Below, one piece after another: positions 50,672-60,628 of a stretch of DNA of 64,000 nt. A program made the translations under genes and the position numbers. Each line of letters starts with the position of its first letter. Positions within the stretch are counted from its first letter, which is position 1. The stretch is from a bacterium (GTDB taxonomy: Bacteria > Bdellovibrionota_B > Oligoflexia > Silvanigrellales > Silvanigrellaceae): positions 1 to 64,000 of the forward strand of contig RGDM01000004.1 in the NCBI GenBank assembly GCA_009918675.1, given 5' to 3'. A model generated the notes under the pieces. It made no database searches, had not been told where the DNA came from, and worked only from the letters and a program-made list of their open reading frames with translations.

Positions 50672-53308
50672 TTATTGCAGCGCAGCTTGTGCGCTACTCA
50701 AAATCGCAACCGGCACTCGATAAGGTGAGCAACTGACGTAGTTCACACCGACTTGATTGAAAAACTCAATCGACTTCGGATCGCCACCGTGTTCACCGCA
50801 GACGCCAACTTTCAAAGTTGGCTTACGTGCGCGTCCTTTTTCTGCTGCCCATTGAATGAGTTGGCCAACACCCTCTTGGTCAACAACCGCAAATGGATCG
50901 TCTTTTAAGATGTTTTCGCGCGCATAGACCTTAAGGAATGGCGCACTGTCATCTCGTGAAAAACCAAAAGTTGTCTGGGTCAAATCGTTCGTGCCAAAAC
51001 TGAAGAAGTCGGCATGCTCTGCAATCTGATTGGCAGTCAGGGCTGCACGTGGAACTTCAATCATTGTACCGAATGGAATTCCCTCAGTCTTTGGTTTTGC
51101 ATTCAATGCAGCCGACGCGCTCTTGTAGGTTTCAGCTGAGAGTATCTCCAATCGATCGCGCAGCCATTTCAGTTCTTGAGCATGACCCACAAGCGGAATC
51201 ATGACTTCTGGTTGAGCATCAACGCCCTCGGAATGCAGTTGAGCGGTGGCTTCTGCAATCGCACACACTTGCATTTCATAGATCTCTGGATGGCTAATCC
51301 CCAAACGGCACCCGCGATGGCCGAGCATCGGATTAGCTTCATGGAGTTGAGAAACTCGCAATCTTATTTCATCGACGCTCATTCCAATTTGTGTCGAAAG
51401 GTTGTGTATATCTCTCTCAGTTTGCGGCAGGAATTCGTGGAGTGGCGGGTCGAGCAAGCGAATTGTCACAGGGAAACCCTGCATTGCCTTCAGGATTTCA
51501 ACAAAGTCTTGCCGTTGAAAGGGTAGAAGCTTTGCAAGCGCGCGCGCACGTTCTTGGTTGTTTTGCGCAAGAATCATTTCACGCACGACAGGAAGTCTGG
51601 CTTCATCGAAGAACATATGCTCGGTGCGGCACAAGCCAATGCCCTCAGCGCCGAATTCGCGAGCTGCTCGTGCATCGCGGGGAGTATCCGCATTTGCGCG
51701 GACATTCATAACGCCGAGCGCTTTTGCCCAGGCAAGGAATGTGGAAAACTCACTGCTCAATTCAGCTTCGCGCGTGTTGACTTTACCAAGCATGACTTCA
51801 CCTGATGAGCCATCAAGAGTCAGCCAATCGCCTTCAAAAACTTCTAACTTACCAACTTTGAAGAAGCGGTCTTTCGCAAAAATTTGCAGAGCGCCGCAGC
51901 CGGCAATACAGCTCTTGCCCATCTGGCGTGCCACCACAGCAGCGTGCGAGGTCATACCGCCGCGTGCTGTCAGAAAGCCCTTCGACACGTGCATGCCGGC
52001 AATGTCTTCTGGCGAGGTTTCGTCACGCACAAGAATAATCGCTTCGCCGCGCGCGGCCCATTGCTCGGCTTCTTTTGAATCAAAGACAACTCGTCCGGAG
52101 CAAGCGCCAGGTGAGGCTGGCAGGCCTTTGGCAATCACTTGCCTGTGAGCCCGAGGGTCGAGCGTTGGGTGAAGGAGTTTCTCAAGTTCATTGGGCTTGA
52201 CTCGCGCAATGGCTTCCTTCCGGCTTAAAAGGCCTTCGTGCACCATATCAACCGCAATCTTCAGGGCGGCCTGTGTTGTTCTCTTCGCGTTGCGTGTCTG
52301 TAACAGCCAAAGTCTTCCGTCCTGGACAGTAAATTCAATGTCCTGAACGTCGCGGTAATGACGTTCCAAAGAAAGACGCACTCCGTTCAGTTGTTCATAA
52401 ACGCCGGGCATCTCGTTTTGCAGAAGGGAAAGAGTTTTTGGTGTGCGAATTCCCGCAACCACATCTTCGCCCTGAGCATTGACAAGATATTCTCCATAAA
52501 AAACATTCTCGCCGGTCGAGGGATCGCGCGTGAAACACACACCTGTGGCACTTGTTTCGCCCATGTTCCCAAAAACCATGGCACAGACGTTGACAGCGGT
52601 TCCCCAATTATTTGGGATACCGTGAATTTCTCTGTATTTGTTTGCCCTATTGCAGTTCCAGCTGCGAAACACAGCCCCAATTGCTGCCCACAATTGCTTT
52701 TGCGGATCTTGAGGAAACTCTTCACCAAGTTCTCGCGAGTAAATTCCCTTAAAGTCCTCAACGAGGTGCTTTAAATCCTGAGCATTCAAATCGGTGTCAT
52801 CAATAACACCACGGTGTTGTTTCAGATTTTCCAGCGCATCTTCAAGAACGTGCGCATCAAGCCCTTTCACCACATTGGCGAACATTTGGATGAAGCGCCG
52901 ATAGCTGTCGAAGGCGAAGCGCGGATTATCTGAGTTTCGCGCGAGAGCCTCAACAACAACATCGTTCAGACCCAAGTTGAGAATTGTGTCCATCATCCCA
53001 GGCATGGAAACCCGAGCTCCCGACCGCACGCTCACCAGAAGGGGCGATTCTTTGCTTCCAAAACGAGCCCCCATTGCGGCTTCAATTTTCGCCAAGGCTT
53101 CGGCCACTTCGGCCTCCAGTGAGGCAGGGTACTTTTCACCGTTTTCGAGAAAATCCATGCACACTTCTGTTGCAATCGTGAAACCCGCAGGTACTGGCAG
53201 ACCCAGCGAGGTCATTTCAGCAAGGTTCGCCCCTTTGCCCCCCAGCTCCGCTTTCATTTTAGCGTTACCGTCAGCTTTTCCCTGTCCGAAGTAATAAACG
53301 AGCGTCAT
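50672..53308 (-). CDS. ppdK: Pyruvate, phosphate dikinase
   Basis: Interconverts pyruvate, ATP and Pi with phosphoenolpyruvate, AMP and PPi, giving a reversible link between glycolysis and gluconeogenesis. At 878 residues it is full length. The ATP-grasp N-terminal part starts with GKGANLAEM, the phosphohistidine domain has the catalytic His in GGMTSHAAVVARQMGKSC, and the PEP/pyruvate-binding C-terminal barrel has FGTNDLTQTTFGFSRDD and GVCGEHGGDP with the catalytic Cys. No regulatory kinase/phosphatase gene is adjacent. Confidence 0.95.
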   Translation of the reverse strand: MTLVYYFGQGKADGNAKMKAELGGKGANLAEMTSLGLPVPAGFTIATEVCMDFLENGEKYPASLEAEVAEALAKIEAAMGARFGSKESPLLVSVRSGARVSMPGMMDTILNLGLNDVVVEALARNSDNPRFAFDSYRRFIQMFANVVKGLDAHVLEDALENLKQHRGVIDDTDLNAQDLKHLVEDFKGIYSRELGEEFPQDPQKQLWAAIGAVFRSWNCNRANKYREIHGIPNNWGTAVNVCAMVFGNMGETSATGVCFTRDPSTGENVFYGEYLVNAQGEDVVAGIRTPKTLSLLQNEMPGVYEQLNGVRLSLERHYRDVQDIEFTVQDGRLWLLQTRNAKRTTQAALKIAVDMVHEGLLSRKEAIARVKPNELEKLLHPTLDPRAHRQVIAKGLPASPGACSGRVVFDSKEAEQWAARGEAIILVRDETSPEDIAGMHVSKGFLTARGGMTSHAAVVARQMGKSCIAGCGALQIFAKDRFFKVGKLEVFEGDWLTLDGSSGEVMLGKVNTREAELSSEFSTFLAWAKALGVMNVRANADTPRDARAAREFGAEGIGLCRTEHMFFDEARLPVVREMILAQNNQERARALAKLLPFQRQDFVEILKAMQGFPVTIRLLDPPLHEFLPQTERDIHNLSTQIGMSVDEIRLRVSQLHEANPMLGHRGCRLGISHPEIYEMQVCAIAEATAQLHSEGVDAQPEVMIPLVGHAQELKWLRDRLEILSAETYKSASAALNAKPKTEGIPFGTMIEVPRAALTANQIAEHADFFSFGTNDLTQTTFGFSRDDSAPFLKVYARENILKDDPFAVVDQEGVGQLIQWAAEKGRARKPTLKVGVCGEHGGDPKSIEFFNQVGVNYVSCSPYRVPVAILSSAQAALQ

Positions 53309-53437
53309 GGATGGTCTCCCTAGAAAGCCCGAGGCTCAGTGGCGAGGTATCGTGATTCCTAGCCATCGGATACAGGAAAAGACGACAATTGTAAAATCGC
53401 CATTTAAAGTGAATTTTCGGCTCCAACGAGTGTCCTG

Positions 53438-53466
53438 TTGACCCCCATCAGCCTCTGTGCTACCTC
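53438..53466 (+). promoter_or_regulatory. Candidate promoter of rpmE-prfA-prmC
   Basis: TTGACC (53438-53443) and TACCTC (53461-53466) are 17 bases apart, about 100 bases before the L31 start. The -35 is good and the -10 is weak. Confidence 0.4.
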
Positions 53467-53570
53467 GGCTCGGCTCAGGTATTGGCCGCGCCTTTATGGG
53501 GCGTTTGGCTCGCTGGCATTACAGCCCGCTGGTGTACACGCCACCGGCACGAAAAAAGAGGTCCGTAGCG

Positions 53571-53786
53571 ATGAAAGAATCCATTCACCCCAAGTACGCT
53601 CCTTGTGAAGTCTCCTGCGCTTGCGGGAACGTTTTCGAAACCCGCAGCACCAAAAGCGTTTTGAAGGTTGATATCTGCTCAAACTGTCACCCATTTTTTA
53701 CGGGCAAACACAAGGTGGTTGACACGGCAGGTCGTATCGAGCGCTTCAACCGTAAGTACGCTAAAACCGCGACACCTGCGAAGTGA
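53571..53786 (+). CDS. rpmE: 50S ribosomal protein L31 (zinc-binding type)
   Basis: A 71-residue ribosomal protein. It begins MKESIHPKY and carries the zinc ligands of the C+ form (Cys12, Cys16 or Cys18, Cys37 and Cys40 in CEVSCACGN and [10 protein letters not shown]). [10 protein letters not shown] closes the conserved part. The ATG at 53571 follows an AAAGAGG ribosome binding site; a longer frame from 53457 has no support. It heads the conserved order rpmE-prfA-prmC. Zinc-rich L31 can be swapped for a paralogue under zinc limitation. Confidence 0.95.
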   Translation: MKESIHPKYAPCEVSCACGNVFETRSTKSVLKVDICSNCHPFFTGKHKVVDTAGRIERFNRKYAKTATPAK

Positions 53787-53809
53787 GCGAAGCCCCAAGG
53801 GGCCCGCTC
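53785..53809 (+). other. Strong hairpin between rpmE and prfA
   Basis: GAGCG-AA-GCCCC and GGGGC-C-CGCTC pair around AA, directly at the rpmE stop codon. No T-run follows, so it is more likely an mRNA-stabilising or attenuating stem than a terminator. Confidence 0.5.
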
Positions 53810-53855
53810 GTAACGCTCAGGATCTCGCTGCACTGAAGCTCGAGAAGGTGTCCTG

Positions 53856-54941
53856 ATGGCTCTCTTAGATCAACTTGCCCGACTCGAACGGCGTTATCTG
53901 GAAATTGAAAGTTTGCTTCAGCAGCCGTCAATTTCCGGCAACGCCGTTGAATTTAGAAAACTGAGTAAAGAACACTCCGACCTCAGTGAAACGATCTCCG
54001 CATTCCGTTCTTATAAATCCACTGCAAAACAAATGCATCAAACTCAAGAGCTCGTTGATGAGGGAGCAACTGAATTTGCAGAAATTGCTTATGAAGAGCT
54101 CGTCCTCCTGCGCCAGCAGCTGCAGAAACAAGAGCACGAACTTCGTATTTTGTTGCTGCCAAAAGATGCCAACGACAGTCGCAATGTATTTCTTGAAGTG
54201 CGTGCCGGTGCGGGCGGTGACGAAGCTGGGCTTTTCGCCGCTCAATTGCACCGGATGTACACACGTTACTGTGAGCGTCGTGGGTTCCGTGTCGAACTCA
54301 TGTCACTCAATGAGAATGAGCTGGGCGGTGTCAAAGAAGTTATTTCGCTCATTTCTGGCGACAATGTTTATAGAACTCTGAAATATGAAAGCGGCGTGCA
54401 TCGCGTACAGCGTGTTCCGGCAACGGAAAGTCAGGGGCGAGTCCATACATCGACAGTCACAGTTGCTGTGCTTCCTGAAGTCGACGACGTTGAAGTCAGC
54501 ATCAATGAATCAGATTTGCGAATTGATACGTATCGTGCCGGAGGTGCGGGTGGTCAGCACGTGAACCGTACCGATTCGGCAGTTCGCATCACCCATATTC
54601 CAAGTGGAGTTGTTGTTGCCTGCCAAGACGAACGGTCGCAATTAAAGAATCGTTCAAAAGCAATGAAAATATTGCAGGCAAAACTCTTTGAGATAGCTCA
54701 AGCAGAACAAGAAAAGGCTTTTGCGGCCGAACGAAAATCGCAAGTCGGTCGAGGCGATCGCTCTGAGCGCATTCGGACATACAACTTTCCGCAAAGCCGT
54801 GTCACAGATCACCGAATTAATCACACAACACATGCGATCGAGGATTTCATGGAAGGTGACATTGGTGATATGCTTGCCCGACTTTCGGCGTTCGACCAAG
54901 AGCAAATGCTCAAGGACGAAGCCGAACGTGAATTGGGGTAA
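53856..54941 (+). CDS. prfA: Peptide chain release factor 1
   Basis: RF1 reads UAA and UAG and triggers peptide release. The 361-residue protein has the PAT motif (RVPATESQG), which separates RF1 from RF2 (SPF), and the GGQ loop at Gly232-Gly233-Gln234 (GAGGQHVNRTDSAVRITH). The Gln is the target of PrmC, encoded next with only 2 bases between. This is the usual rpmE-prfA-prmC operon. Confidence 0.97.
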   Translation: MALLDQLARLERRYLEIESLLQQPSISGNAVEFRKLSKEHSDLSETISAFRSYKSTAKQMHQTQELVDEGATEFAEIAYEELVLLRQQLQKQEHELRILLLPKDANDSRNVFLEVRAGAGGDEAGLFAAQLHRMYTRYCERRGFRVELMSLNENELGGVKEVISLISGDNVYRTLKYESGVHRVQRVPATESQGRVHTSTVTVAVLPEVDDVEVSINESDLRIDTYRAGGAGGQHVNRTDSAVRITHIPSGVVVACQDERSQLKNRSKAMKILQAKLFEIAQAEQEKAFAAERKSQVGRGDRSERIRTYNFPQSRVTDHRINHTTHAIEDFMEGDIGDMLARLSAFDQEQMLKDEAERELG

Positions 54942-54943
54942 AA

Positions 54944-55912
54944 ATGTCGGGACAAGCTGACATCTGGACAGTTCGAGATGTTTTAAATTGGACGGCGCAC
55001 AAATTTGCAGGCCTCGAACTTCCCACGCCTCTGTTGGATGCTCAGTTATTGATTGGCTCAGTGCTATCGTTGAGCAAAGTTGAAATCTACACACAGCTCG
55101 ACCGCCCGTTGCTCGAAGACGAGCGCACCCAGCTCCGCGATTTGGTGCGACGCCGTCTCAGTGGCGAGCCTGTTGCTTATCTGCTCAACCAAAAATTTTG
55201 GCACGATCTCGATCTTTTTGTGGACCGTCGCGTATTAGTGCCCCGTCCCGAAACTGAGACTCTTCTTGATCTCGTTCTTGCTGTCTGTCGTCATGAAACC
55301 AGAAAGCCCAAAAGAATTCTTGACGTCTGCACGGGCTCTGGCTGTCTTGCTATCGCACTAGGTAAGGCATTCCCCAGTGCGGAAGTTGTTGCGCTCGATA
55401 TTTCTCCCGACGCACTACAAATTGCGCAAATGAACTGTCAAAGAAACAGGATATCCAACGTCGAGTTAATTTTGGCAGATGCCTGTCTTCCAGCAACCTA
55501 TTCGCAACTTCTAAATAAAGGCAGATTCGATATTGTCGTGAGCAATCCGCCTTACGTGTCTGAAAGTGAATGGCAGAATTGCGACGTTTCGGTGAAAGAT
55601 TTCGAGCCGCGAATTGCGTTGGTTGGAGGAGAGCAGGGATGGGTCATGCCTGCTCGATTATTGCAGACGTTGTCCTCTTCGGGTGTGCTTTCGGGTGCGG
55701 GAATTATTGCTCTTGAATTAGGAATTTCTCATCCCGAAGCGTTGTCTTCGGAGCTGAATGATAAGCTTCACTTCTCTTTTTCAAATCCAATGCAAGTGCT
55801 TGCGTGTCAGCGACCCGTTTGGGAATTTCCGCGTGAGCAGTTTTTTGCAATCAAAGATTACAGTCAACGCAGCCGCTATCTTTTTTTCGTTGGTCCGCAA
55901 CCTGCTGAATGA
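54944..55912 (+). CDS. prmC: Release-factor glutamine methyltransferase PrmC
   Basis: Methylates the GGQ glutamine of RF1 and RF2. The 322 residues are slightly longer than the usual 280. Visible features are EPVAYLLNQKFW, VLVPRPETETLLD, ILDVCTGSGCLAIALG (SAM motif I), and the Gln-binding motif SNPPYVSESEW. Direct placement behind prfA matches its job. Confidence 0.96.
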   Translation: MSGQADIWTVRDVLNWTAHKFAGLELPTPLLDAQLLIGSVLSLSKVEIYTQLDRPLLEDERTQLRDLVRRRLSGEPVAYLLNQKFWHDLDLFVDRRVLVPRPETETLLDLVLAVCRHETRKPKRILDVCTGSGCLAIALGKAFPSAEVVALDISPDALQIAQMNCQRNRISNVELILADACLPATYSQLLNKGRFDIVVSNPPYVSESEWQNCDVSVKDFEPRIALVGGEQGWVMPARLLQTLSSSGVLSGAGIIALELGISHPEALSSELNDKLHFSFSNPMQVLACQRPVWEFPREQFFAIKDYSQRSRYLFFVGPQPAE

Positions 55913-55962
55913 AATTTTTCGAGAATTTGTATTAAAGCAGGATTTTTGAAATAATGGTCACT

Positions 55963-57129
55963 TTAATTTTTCGTGTGCTTTTTCGCAGCTGCTTCAACGA
56001 TATGAGCGATCTCAATGCCAATTTCGTGGAATCTGCTCTTGCTTAGTTTTGCAAGCTCGGTCGAAGAATGCATGAGCTGAGTGCTCGTTATAGAAAATGA
56101 GTCCTTGATGCCCAGCGCATTCAGGAGTTTGTTTTGGTCACCGGCAATTCTGCCAAAGACCCCTGCCACCCTGACTCCATGTTCTTGTGCGATTTGAGAA
56201 ACAATTGCCGACGCTTTGCCAGCAAGAGTTTGAGAGTCAAGGCAGCCCTCTCCGCAAACGGCCAGATCTGCACCTTGAAAACTCTGCGCAAGTGCGGCAA
56301 CGCGAGCAATTCTAGCTGCTCCAAGTTCCATTAAAAAGTTTGGAAAAATTGCAGCCAGTCCGAGGCACAAAGCGCCACCTGCTCCTGTATATGGACTCTC
56401 GAGTGCAGGAATGAATGGATTCGACTTGTGGAGGTGTGACCAAAACGTTTTGAGATTTTGTTCAATGTCTGGGATTTCCTGGCTTGAAATTCCTTTTTGC
56501 GGGAGAAAATCCGCGAGTCTGACACCAGCACCGAGCGCCGAAGCGTTTACATCACAAAGTGCAATGACTTTTGTTTTGACCATGTAGTCAGGAATTGCTG
56601 AACGTGTAATTACACTGATATCTCGGGCTCTAAGAAGCGTTGGACTCACGTCGTTGCCGTCAGAGTCTTGTGCTTTCAGACCAAAGACTTGAGCAAGTCC
56701 CCATCCCGCGTCAACGGTCATTGTTCCACCGACTGCAATCCAAATTTCCTTTGGCCTCAGGTCAAAGGCTTTCTTTAAAAGTTGGCCCAGTCCCGCTGTT
56801 GTGGCGCGGAGGGCATCACTTTTGTGTGCGACCGACCGTGAAGTACCCAACAGTTCAGCTGTTTCAATGACTGCAATTCGCCGGCTGTTTTGCCAATAGA
56901 CGTGCCCTTCGGTGACCTTTCCGAAGAGGTCTGTAACCTCAACACGGAGGACCTCGAGTCCCATGTAACTCGCCAGTATCGCTGCCGAACCGTCGCCTCC
57001 GTCAGCCATCGGGCGGAGCGCAACCTCAATCTTGGGATTGCGTTGGCGAATCCCATCCGCCAAGCACTCGTTTGCCTGTTGCGATGTTAAGGTGCCCTTG
57101 AATTTATCGAGCGCCAATACAACACGCAT
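55963..57129 (-). CDS. glxK: Glycerate kinase (GarK/GlxK type)
   Basis: Phosphorylates D-glycerate to 2-phosphoglycerate (type 1 family). The 388-residue protein starts MRVVLALDKFKGTLTS. Other family blocks are PMADGGDGSA, VAVGGTMTVDAGWG, GAGGALCLGL, and CGEGCLDSQTLAGKA. I chose ATG 57129 because AGGAGGGAACC lies before it; the open frame extends to 57363 without support. It lies between prmC and the divergent acpP gene. Feeding 2-phosphoglycerate into lower glycolysis would suit the PpdK step, but the two are not in one operon. Confidence 0.93.
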   Translation of the reverse strand: MRVVLALDKFKGTLTSQQANECLADGIRQRNPKIEVALRPMADGGDGSAAILASYMGLEVLRVEVTDLFGKVTEGHVYWQNSRRIAVIETAELLGTSRSVAHKSDALRATTAGLGQLLKKAFDLRPKEIWIAVGGTMTVDAGWGLAQVFGLKAQDSDGNDVSPTLLRARDISVITRSAIPDYMVKTKVIALCDVNASALGAGVRLADFLPQKGISSQEIPDIEQNLKTFWSHLHKSNPFIPALESPYTGAGGALCLGLAAIFPNFLMELGAARIARVAALAQSFQGADLAVCGEGCLDSQTLAGKASAIVSQIAQEHGVRVAGVFGRIAGDQNKLLNALGIKDSFSITSTQLMHSSTELAKLSKSRFHEIGIEIAHIVEAAAKKHTKN

Positions 57130-57267
57130 GGTTCCCTCCTGGTCTCCGCACAGCCCATACGGATCAGTATAAACGAAATAAATCAAATCACTAGAGTGCG
57201 TTGATTTTGAGACGCTCCTTTGGTATTGACTGCGAGTCGTTTCAATAGATCGAAAGGAGAATACTTC

Positions 57268-57507
57268 ATGGATAGCAAGACCGTTGAGGCTAAGGTCATT
57301 AAGATTGTGGCAGAAAAGCTCAACATCGAAGAGAAGAATGTTTCGGCAGCGTCGCGCTTCCAAGAAGACCTTGGAGCTGACTCATTGGACATCGTGGAAC
57401 TCCTGATGGAAATCGAAGAAGAGTTCGGCACAAGCATTTCTGACGAAGAGTCTGAGCGCCTCAAGACGGTGGGTGATGCCGTCAAATTCATCGGCAGCAA
57501 GCTCTGA
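57268..57507 (+). CDS. acpP: Acyl carrier protein
   Basis: A 79-residue acidic carrier for fatty acid synthesis. The Ser of GADSLDIVELLM carries the phosphopantetheine arm. The AAAGGAGA ribosome binding site precedes ATG 57268. In many Deltaproteobacteria the gene is followed by fabF; here it is followed by rpiB after a terminator. Confidence 0.97.
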   Translation: MDSKTVEAKVIKIVAEKLNIEEKNVSAASRFQEDLGADSLDIVELLMEIEEEFGTSISDEESERLKTVGDAVKFIGSKL

Positions 57508-57520
57508 ATCTTTCCATCAC

Positions 57521-57546
57521 AAGGGCACCTTCGGGTGCCTTTTTGT
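57521..57546 (+). terminator. Rho-independent terminator after acpP
   Basis: A 9-bp stem (AAGGGCACC with GGTGCCTTT, one G-T pair) closed by a TTCG tetraloop and followed by a T-run, 14 bases after the stop. It should limit read-through from the abundant acpP message into rpiB. Confidence 0.9.
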
Positions 57547-57582
57547 TTTTTGAAACGTCTATTTCAGGGATGAATAAATCTA

Positions 57583-58065
57583 ATGAAAATTGCGGTTGCA
57601 TCTGATCATGCGGGCAAAGACCTCAAAAGCTACATTATCGACTTTCTTAATCTGACCAATCATGAAATTTTGGACTATGGGGTTGCTGCTGATTCAGTAG
57701 GCTCGGTCGATTATCCTGATTATGCTGATATCGTTGGTTCGGAAGTTGCAAGTGGTCGCGTTGACCGCGGAATCCTCATTTGCGGCACCGGGGTTGGCAT
57801 GTGCATTTCGGTAAACAAGTTTCCGGGAGTCCGAGCTGCTCAGGTGTTTGATGAATTCACAGCGCGGATGAGTCGTGCTCATAACGATGCAAATGTGCTT
57901 TGCTTAGGCGCAAGAACCATCAATCATCAGCGCGCCGTTGATTTTGTAAAAATCTGGTTGACCACTGAGTTCGAAGAAGGTCGCCATAGGTCTCGCCTGA
58001 ACAAAATCGCAACCATCGAGAAAAGACTCTCTACGTTCACTACGGCAACCGATAACCACCGCTGA
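57583..58065 (+). CDS. rpiB: Ribose-5-phosphate isomerase B
   Basis: Interconverts ribose 5-phosphate and ribulose 5-phosphate. The 160-residue RpiB/LacAB protein begins [16 protein letters not shown]. It has [31 protein letters not shown] with the active Cys, and [15 protein letters not shown]. It begins the conserved rpiB-glyA-nrdR-ribE row, with short spacers. Confidence 0.95.
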   Translation: MKIAVASDHAGKDLKSYIIDFLNLTNHEILDYGVAADSVGSVDYPDYADIVGSEVASGRVDRGILICGTGVGMCISVNKFPGVRAAQVFDEFTARMSRAHNDANVLCLGARTINHQRAVDFVKIWLTTEFEEGRHRSRLNKIATIEKRLSTFTTATDNHR

Positions 58066-58081
58066 AAATACGAGGCTGCGT

Positions 58082-59374
58082 GTGAATCAAATTCTCTCCC
58101 AGAGCCGCGCTCTTCTCTCTGAATCCGATCCGGCCATTGCGAAGCTTCTTGCTGACGAAGCCCGTCGGCTTGCAGATGGACTGGAATTGATTGCCTCAGA
58201 AAACGTAGCAAGCCCAGCTGTGCTTGCCGCCCTCAGCAGCGTTCTTTCGAACAAATATGCGGAGGGGTATCCGGGCAAGCGCTACTATGGTGGATGTGAA
58301 TACGTCGATGAGGTCGAGCTGGTTGCAATTGCGCGCGCGAAACAGCTTTACGGCGCCGAGCATGTGAATGTTCAGCCGCACAGTGGTGCACAAGCGAACC
58401 AGGCGGTGTTTTTGTCCTGCTTAAAGCCAGGCGACACCATTCTTGGTATGAATCTTTCCCACGGTGGTCATCTCACTCATGGCTCCCCCGTGAACATGTC
58501 AGGGCTTATCTACAAAGCTGAGTTTTATGGTGTGAGTGAAAGCGATGGACTTCTTGATTATGATGAAGTCAGACGCGTTGCGCAGGCAACAAGGCCGCGT
58601 TTAATCATCGCTGGAGCAAGCGCATATCCACGCGTTATAGATTTCGCTGCGTTTAGAAAAATTGCAGATGAAGTGGGTGCTCTTCTGTTGGTTGATATGG
58701 CCCATATCGCTGGCCTGGTTGCTGCTGGAGTGCATCCTAGCCCGGTTCCGTTTGCTGATTTTGTGACGACAACAACTCACAAAACCCTTCGCGGACCGCG
58801 CGGTGGAATCATTTTGTGTCGTGCTGATCATGCAAAAGCGGTCGACAAAGCTGTCTTTCCTGGAACCCAGGGCGGACCGTTGATGCACGTGATTGGTGCA
58901 AAGGCGGTTGCCTTTGGTGAGGCGCTTGCACCTGAATTCCGGGCGTATGCAGAAACCGTCGTGGCGAACGCGAAAGTGCTTGCTGGTGAACTTGTGGAAC
59001 AAGGATTGAAACTTGTTTCTGGCGGTACTGACAACCATCTGATGCTTATTGATTTGCGATCATCTCCATTGAGTGGAAAAGATGCCGAGGAGCGGCTGGG
59101 TCGTATTGGACTCACGGTGAACAAGAACACAGTTCCTGGCGAAACCCGGAAACCGATGGTCACCAGCGGGATTCGAATCGGTACGCCCGCTATAACCACT
59201 CGAGGTCTTAAGCCGTCGGAGATGAAGGTGTTGGCTCAAGCTATTTCCTTTGCTCTCTATCCAACAGAAGAGAAAATGGAGCAGGCACGTGCTATTGTCA
59301 GCGATTTGTGCAAAAAGTATCCGTTGTACGATGGAGTTTTTGCCTCTGCAGGCTACTCTGTGCCACAACAATAA
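58082..59374 (+). CDS. glyA: Serine hydroxymethyltransferase
   Basis: A PLP enzyme that makes glycine and 5,10-methylenetetrahydrofolate from serine. Of 430 residues, with [27 protein letters not shown], the PLP lysine in [13 protein letters not shown], and [11 protein letters not shown]. The GTG start is 16 bases after rpiB and follows GAGG. Confidence 0.97.
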   Translation: MNQILSQSRALLSESDPAIAKLLADEARRLADGLELIASENVASPAVLAALSSVLSNKYAEGYPGKRYYGGCEYVDEVELVAIARAKQLYGAEHVNVQPHSGAQANQAVFLSCLKPGDTILGMNLSHGGHLTHGSPVNMSGLIYKAEFYGVSESDGLLDYDEVRRVAQATRPRLIIAGASAYPRVIDFAAFRKIADEVGALLLVDMAHIAGLVAAGVHPSPVPFADFVTTTTHKTLRGPRGGIILCRADHAKAVDKAVFPGTQGGPLMHVIGAKAVAFGEALAPEFRAYAETVVANAKVLAGELVEQGLKLVSGGTDNHLMLIDLRSSPLSGKDAEERLGRIGLTVNKNTVPGETRKPMVTSGIRIGTPAITTRGLKPSEMKVLAQAISFALYPTEEKMEQARAIVSDLCKKYPLYDGVFASAGYSVPQQ

Positions 59375-59407
59375 GCAGATTCGCTCGGTTTTCCCGGGGG
59401 GGATGCC

Positions 59408-59911
59408 ATGAAGTGCAGACAATGCAAAAGTGAAGAAACGAAAGTTCTAGAAAGCCGCGAAAGTAAAGATGGCCTAACAGTGCGGCGTCGCCGTGAATGC
59501 CAAAATTGCGGTTATCGTTTTACAACTTTTGAACGGTCAGAGGAACTTCCAGTTTACGTTGTTAAACGCAATGGAGCGCGTGAGCCATTTGATCGTCAGA
59601 AGTTGCTTCGTAGCATGACCGTCGCATGCCAAAAGCGCGCTGTGAGTGCAAAGGAGCTCGAAGGAATTGCTGACTACGTCGAATTAACCGCAAGTCAGCG
59701 AGACGATCGCGAAATCTCTTCTCAAGTGATTGGTGAACTTGTTCTGGACGTCCTTCGGCATCTAGATCCTGTTGCTTACGTGCGTTTCGCTTCAGTTTAT
59801 CGAGCCTTTTCAGATCCAGAAGACTTCGTTCGCGAGTTGCAGCGCCTTGCTCAAAATTCGCGCTTTAATAAAACACAGGACGAGCTTGAGAACTCAGACT
59901 CGGTCCAGTAA
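59408..59911 (+). CDS. nrdR: Transcriptional repressor NrdR
   Basis: Represses ribonucleotide reductase genes in response to ATP/dATP. The 167 residues start with the zinc ribbon (CRQCKSEETKVLESRE and ECQNCGYRFTTFER: four Cys). The ATP-cone region follows, with VVKRNGAREPFDRQKLLRS and VAYVRFASVYRAF. It targets nrd operons elsewhere; no NrdR boxes were recognised here. Confidence 0.96.
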   Translation: MKCRQCKSEETKVLESRESKDGLTVRRRRECQNCGYRFTTFERSEELPVYVVKRNGAREPFDRQKLLRSMTVACQKRAVSAKELEGIADYVELTASQRDDREISSQVIGELVLDVLRHLDPVAYVRFASVYRAFSDPEDFVRELQRLAQNSRFNKTQDELENSDSVQ

Positions 59912-59950
59912 CACTTGTTCCTCGTCCTTTGAATTTGAGGGAGGTGGCAG

Positions 59951-60619
59951 GTGTTCACAGGTCTGATTCGCGATGTGGGCAGAATCTCCTCATGGGAGCG
60001 TCGTTCTGATTCAGTTTTGTTTTCAATAGAAACCAAACTCTCCCTTTCGACTTTAAGTTTGGGTGCAAGTATAGCCTGCAATGGCGCTTGTCTTACGGTG
60101 ATTAAATCAGAATCATCAACCCAACCTGGCAAGTCGACATTTTTCGTTGAAGCAGGTCCGCAGACTCTTAAACTGACACAATTTGGTTTGCCTAAGTATG
60201 TCGGGAACAACTCATTGATCAACCTAGAGCCTGCCTTGCGGGTGGGGGATGCTTTGGGAGGACACCTTGTGAGTGGTCATGTCGATACACTCGCAACAGT
60301 TGTTAGCAATATCCCAACAGGAGATGGTTTTTGGAAACTGCGGGTGAAGTTTAGTTCAGAGTTTGTTTCATACGTCGTAAAAAAAGGATCAATCGCGGTC
60401 TCAGGAGTTTCACTGACAATTGCGGACTGTTCTCACGATGAGGCCGATCCTTGGCTAGAAATTATGCTTATTCCGCACACATTGTCTGAGACGAATTTGC
60501 AATTGCTATCTGCTGGTGCATTGGTTGAACTTGAATTTGATTCGCAGGCGAAATTGGTTGCAGACATGCTCAAAATCATGGTACCAAGACACCTCAAAAC
60601 ATTAACTAAAAGTCATTGA
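59951..60619 (+). CDS. ribE: Riboflavin synthase alpha chain
   Basis: Makes riboflavin from two molecules of 6,7-dimethyl-8-ribityllumazine. Of 222 residues, with two lumazine-binding domains, starting at MFTGLIRDVG and ending with NLQLLSAG. The GTG start follows GGGAGG. The usual neighbours ribD, ribBA and ribH are missing: ribD would be expected between nrdR and ribE, and the next gene is an unknown. Confidence 0.94.
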   Translation: MFTGLIRDVGRISSWERRSDSVLFSIETKLSLSTLSLGASIACNGACLTVIKSESSTQPGKSTFFVEAGPQTLKLTQFGLPKYVGNNSLINLEPALRVGDALGGHLVSGHVDTLATVVSNIPTGDGFWKLRVKFSSEFVSYVVKKGSIAVSGVSLTIADCSHDEADPWLEIMLIPHTLSETNLQLLSAGALVELEFDSQAKLVADMLKIMVPRHLKTLTKSH

Positions 60620-60628
60620 AGCTGGTTC

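Noticed and set aside
55913-55962. Terminator between the convergent prmC and glycerate kinase genes
   Set aside because: The spacer is A/T-rich but has no stem.
57201-57230. Promoter in front of acpP
   Set aside because: TTGATT-17-TATTGA and a lone TTGACT were both too weak to call; a promoter must be there but its position is not clear.
59912-59950. FMN riboswitch before ribE
   Set aside because: Only 39 bases separate nrdR and ribE, too short for an FMN aptamer, and no conserved pieces were seen.
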